Part shown: one piece after another, positions 60,521-64,000 of the stretch
Layout: every line of letters begins with the position of its first letter
Numbering within the stretch: position 1 is the first letter of the stretch
Source of the DNA: Campylorhamphus procurvoides
Lineage: Eukaryota > Chordata > Aves > Passeriformes > Dendrocolaptidae
Length of the DNA: 64,000 bases
Direction: 5' to 3'
Assembly (NCBI GenBank): GCA_013396655.1
Contig: WBMV01008586.1
Location: 310,001-374,000, forward strand
Program-made: the position numbers and the translations under genes
Notes under the pieces: model-generated
Databases searched by the model: none
The model's input: the letters and a program-made list of their open reading frames with translations, nothing else
Told to the model about the DNA's origin: nothing

Positions 60521-63500
60521 AAATTAAAAATCTTTTTGATATGGGGTTGGCAAAAGCATCCTTAATACACTGGTAAATTTGTTAGGAGAAAGTGCTTCCT
60601 GCCTCAGCCAGTTTTCCCGCTCTGTATGCTTTGTAAATTCCCCAGTGCAGGAAAGCACAGGTGTCTTCAGGACAGTTTGAGAGAAAGAAGTTGCTCTGTA
60701 TCAGGTGACTACTAAAACCCCAGCCCAATTCCATTTTACAACAACGATTTTCCCTCCAGTTGTCACTTTGACAACCTAAAAAGCTTTGATGGGTTTTTCA
60801 TTCTCAATTGCAGTAATGTTGAGGTTGATAAGCTGCACATAGCTGAAATACTGTGATAGCACTGCAAAACAAGTGGAGAATAGATGGTTTTCCATCATGG
60901 TGATAATTTCCAAATTAAAAAAAAAAAAATTGTTCAGGAGTGGGGCTATCTAAAAGATGATAAGGCCCCCTCAAACTGCTGCCCATGATTTTAGACTGAG
61001 CAGAAAGCCATCATCCACGTAGGATAAAGCATGGATTTTTCCCTTATTTTTTTCAGATATTTTGTTAGGTTCAGACATTTAAATGAAACACATAATTTAA
61101 ATTAAACACATAGTTAAAGGGACTTGATCTCAATTAGTTTTGGATACAAATATGCAAATGAATGGGTGACTAAGAGTTAAACGGCCCAGGCTTTTGATCT
61201 GAAATATTGCTCACATAAATGTTGATTGATCTCCTTGGGTTTGCTTATGGTTATTTCAACACAGATGATTTTACCCCTTTACATTCCAAATGTGCTTTTG
61301 CAGTTAAACCACTGAAGATTTTATCATTGCTTGGTTTCCAGAGATACAAAATTCCCAAATTTTTGACATTCTTCTAGCTCCACAAGAACCAATATTAACA
61401 TGATTAATGTCCATTAAATGTTTCAGTGATTACTCCTCCATGCAACATCTACAAGGCCCAAATGAAAATGAAACAGAAGACTTTCATTTAGGATCATAGC
61501 CACTTTAAGAAGCTTCAGGCTAATAACTGACAATTACTAAAATTACTTTATATTTTATATAATCCATGGGTTATGGATTTTGAAATTGTGGGTTATATTT
61601 TACCTCTAATTGCAGTGATTTGGGTGAGATTGTTTTAACAGGTTTTGCCACAAGTGAGAAAGTGGTTTGGTCTTCCTTTGTGTTGGGTCAAAAGTAAAAT
61701 GCAAAAATCTAATGAAAATTCTCCAACCTGACTTTTATAGTCAGCAAGGAGTATTTATATGCTGCCTAGACTGCATGAAACATTTAAAATCTAGCCCTCA
61801 AAATCCAGTTACAGCTTAACCATAGTCTAAGCAGGTTAACTTTATCGAGGGTTTTTTTTAGACCTGAGATCCTCAGATCTTCTAAAAATTAAAAATATCC
61901 TTAAATGACAATATTTCTCCTTTACTGGGGAAGAAAGATTTGACTTTTGTTATTTCTTGAAATGAAAACTTTTGAGAAGCTGACAATGGGAAAAAGTTCT
62001 GCCTGAGCTGTGAAACCAGTGAAGTTAAGTGGTTTTTCTCTCTTTAGATGGTGAATCCAAATTCTGGGTATAGATCAGATAATAGCTAAAAGCTAAGATA
62101 TCTGTGTGTGAAGTCCTGTGCTAGGCACCACACCTAAACAAAATACCTAAAAAGGCCCCTAAGCAAGGTTTCTAAATCCTTAAATAGGACATGATCTACA
62201 GTAAAATGCATATTTGAAAATGAAACTTTTGCTCTTTGATTAGTTATGAAAATTGTCTTTGGTATCAATGAGAAGTGATTGCATATGTTCTCCATTACGT
62301 CTGGCTTTCCAGAGGTCAGAAGCACAGAAGTATATTTGGTGAGTTGTCCATGTTCCATGAGAACTTATCTGAGGGGGTCATATTCTTGGACAGAGAATAT
62401 TACACTTTCAGGTTATTTTTGATTAGTTCCTCGTGGCTTATAAGACTTCTCAGATGTGACTGAGTTTTACTGTGTAAAATAAAGGGGTCAGTTATTCCAG
62501 AAAAAAAATGCTGGCAAGGTGAATGTAGGATCTTTCAGCCATCACTGCAGACGAGTCATGCTCTCCAGAATCCCTTGTGTCTCATCAGCTTATCACAACA
62601 GGACTTTTACAAGTTTATTTCTAGCTGTTTTTCTGATGATGTGTGTTACAGGGAGGACATTTTGGCATTACAGAGGCAAAAGGAGAAGACAGGCAAAGAG
62701 TTTAATGCCATTAATTTTACCTCATGATCTCTTGGCAGAAAATACTTTTATGAAGTAATTTTTGGAGTCAAGGCAGAGTCTAAACATTTTTAGCTTGCAA
62801 ATGGTGGTGAATAAATTTTTATTTCCGTCCAGAGGCAGAAATGGTTTAACCAAGGCAATGTGATCACTAACAGCTTAAGGGCCCAGTCCAAATGACAGCA
62901 CATACAAACATTACCTGTGAGAAACTTAAAAACCAAAATTCAACTACAGAGCTTTAAATCATTGTATGGAAAACTTTTCTTCTAAAGAAATTGATATATC
63001 CCATGGCTGCAACTGTTTTAAATTTTATAAGAACGTCTCCCTCAGTTTCCATGAAACTGTTAATTTTATGATGGCTTCTTGTTTATTCTGAGTCCATGAG
63101 AGTTAGCTGTTGGTTAGTCTTCCCTGGGCAACCCTGTTTTTCCTAGAATTCTGTTGATGGGATTTTTTTCAAATACTTGTTTTTTCTGGGACAAGAGACT
63201 GGGTGGCCAGTCTTCTTAATGGTGGTGAAGTAGTGGTGTAACACCTTTTGAGAGAGTGGCAAAATTGTTCAAATCCCCACTGCTTTATAGGGATTAATTT
63301 AATGAGAGCTGTCAGTGAGCATCGGAGGTGTGAGAGAAGTCCAGGGTGTTACAAGTGCTCTTGAAACCATGCTCTGGCTTCAAACCTGCCAACATTTCAA
63401 ATGTTAAAAGTGGTAGACTTGGCAGATAGGCTGAGTCTGGTTCCTATGGCTGCCTGCTCCTGCGGAGACTCCTACCCCCTCTCTCCATGCCTCTTGGGCA

Positions 63501-64000
63501 GGCCAGTAGCTTCTTGCTCTTGCATACTGGCTTTCCCTCCTGAAAAGTCATATGCTCCCTGCTTGAATACTCCTGCTGCTGTTGTTTGAAGAGGCAAGAC
63601 ACCATTAATCCCCTGAGCAGAATACCCTCCAAGATACCCTGTGCCTGTCATTTTTAGCAGCACTTAGAAACTTTGCAAAATTAACATGTAGAAGTCTAGT
63701 ATTGGCAGGTCTATTTCTAGGGCACCAAGAGGAAAACTGGTCAAAGCAGTGGAAAGATGGGTTCTGAAGGGAATTAATAGAACCACTACTAAGCTATTTA
63801 TCTAAGGGGGCTGATGAATATGCTAGACATTGCAGGAAAAGGTCTTTTAGGCATAAAGCAAAGTAGAACAGAAGGTGAAATTGATGTCAGATTTGACATC
63901 CTAAAATGGGATTAGAAAAGCAAAGTTTTCTCTTTGGTAGATTGTTACAGATTCTTGTGAATGCTGTGTGAAACAGAAAACTGATAAACTTGTGCACTGG

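Larger units (their letters stand above)
55161..64000. other. Unique AT-rich noncoding stretch with hairpin and candidate conserved segments
   Basis: No gene is recognised; the longest frame is 144 codons (55160-55594 minus), translated from low-complexity sequence at one end. Notable items are an A/C-rich tract (55190-55247), the pyrimidine tract with an N (56577-56611), GTCTACAC-type motifs (56241, 56701, 57861-57979), and complex repeat-free sequence around 60120-60520 and 61080-61470, including an octamer ATGCAAAT at 61152-61159. The right edge of the window falls in anonymous sequence. Confidence 0.5.

Noticed and set aside
1..64000. tRNA, rRNA, CRISPR array or bacterial operon
   Set aside because: No cloverleaf-like gene, ribosomal sequence, regularly spaced repeat array or clustered long reading frames were seen. 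The repeats present are avian retroelements.

Overview
The window looks like AT-rich, gene-poor nuclear DNA from a bird. The main evidence is four 5'-truncated CR1 LINE copies ending in CR1-type tails (ATTCTATGAT / ATTCTGTGAT derivatives), plus LTR fragments that match an avian endogenous-retrovirus LTR family I recognise from memory. One ambiguous base (N, 56611) follows a pyrimidine tract, so this is assembled eukaryotic sequence. I see no prokaryotic gene organisation, tRNA, rRNA or CRISPR array.

No functional protein-coding gene can be supported. The longest open frames are a 182-codon frame in an LTR- or promoter-like block (54498-55046) and a 169-codon frame that is CR1 ORF2 debris (16436-16945). 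The window is best read as intergenic sequence or the inside of a very long intron. Short exons cannot be excluded without alignment to transcripts or related genomes. Two candidate microexons with good splice signals are noted (13056-13074 and 44479-44512).

Layout. 1-10.8 kb: unique AT-rich DNA. 10.8-11.65 kb: CR1 copy 1, minus strand. 11.65-16.1 kb: unique DNA with a candidate microexon and an 18-bp perfect palindrome. 16.1-17.72 kb: a (GAATA)14 microsatellite fused to the 3' tail of CR1 copy 2, minus strand. 17.72-37.74 kb: unique DNA with T/G-rich low-complexity tracts and one LTR scrap at 32.73 kb. 37.74-38.87 kb: a mosaic in which LTR pieces alternate with CR1 copy 3. 38.87-48.41 kb: unique DNA. 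48.41-49.79 kb: CR1 copy 4, plus strand, the best-preserved reverse-transcriptase relic. 52.04-53.05 kb: a GC-richer LTR-like block with a C11TC6/G7 hairpin. 54.60-55.16 kb: a second LTR- or promoter-like block with inverted CCAAT, octamer and TATA motifs. 55.2-64 kb: unique DNA with a 119-bp imperfect hairpin at 57.86-57.98 kb and candidate conserved stretches near 60.1-61.5 kb.

Nothing here operates as a pathway. The genuinely structured features are retroelement remnants and the sequences they seeded. The best candidates for something not yet described are the 57.9-kb hairpin, the alternating LTR/CR1 mosaic, the promoter-like block at 54.6 kb and the microexon at 13.06 kb. Repeat family assignments rest on my recognition of family consensus sequences, not on a database search.
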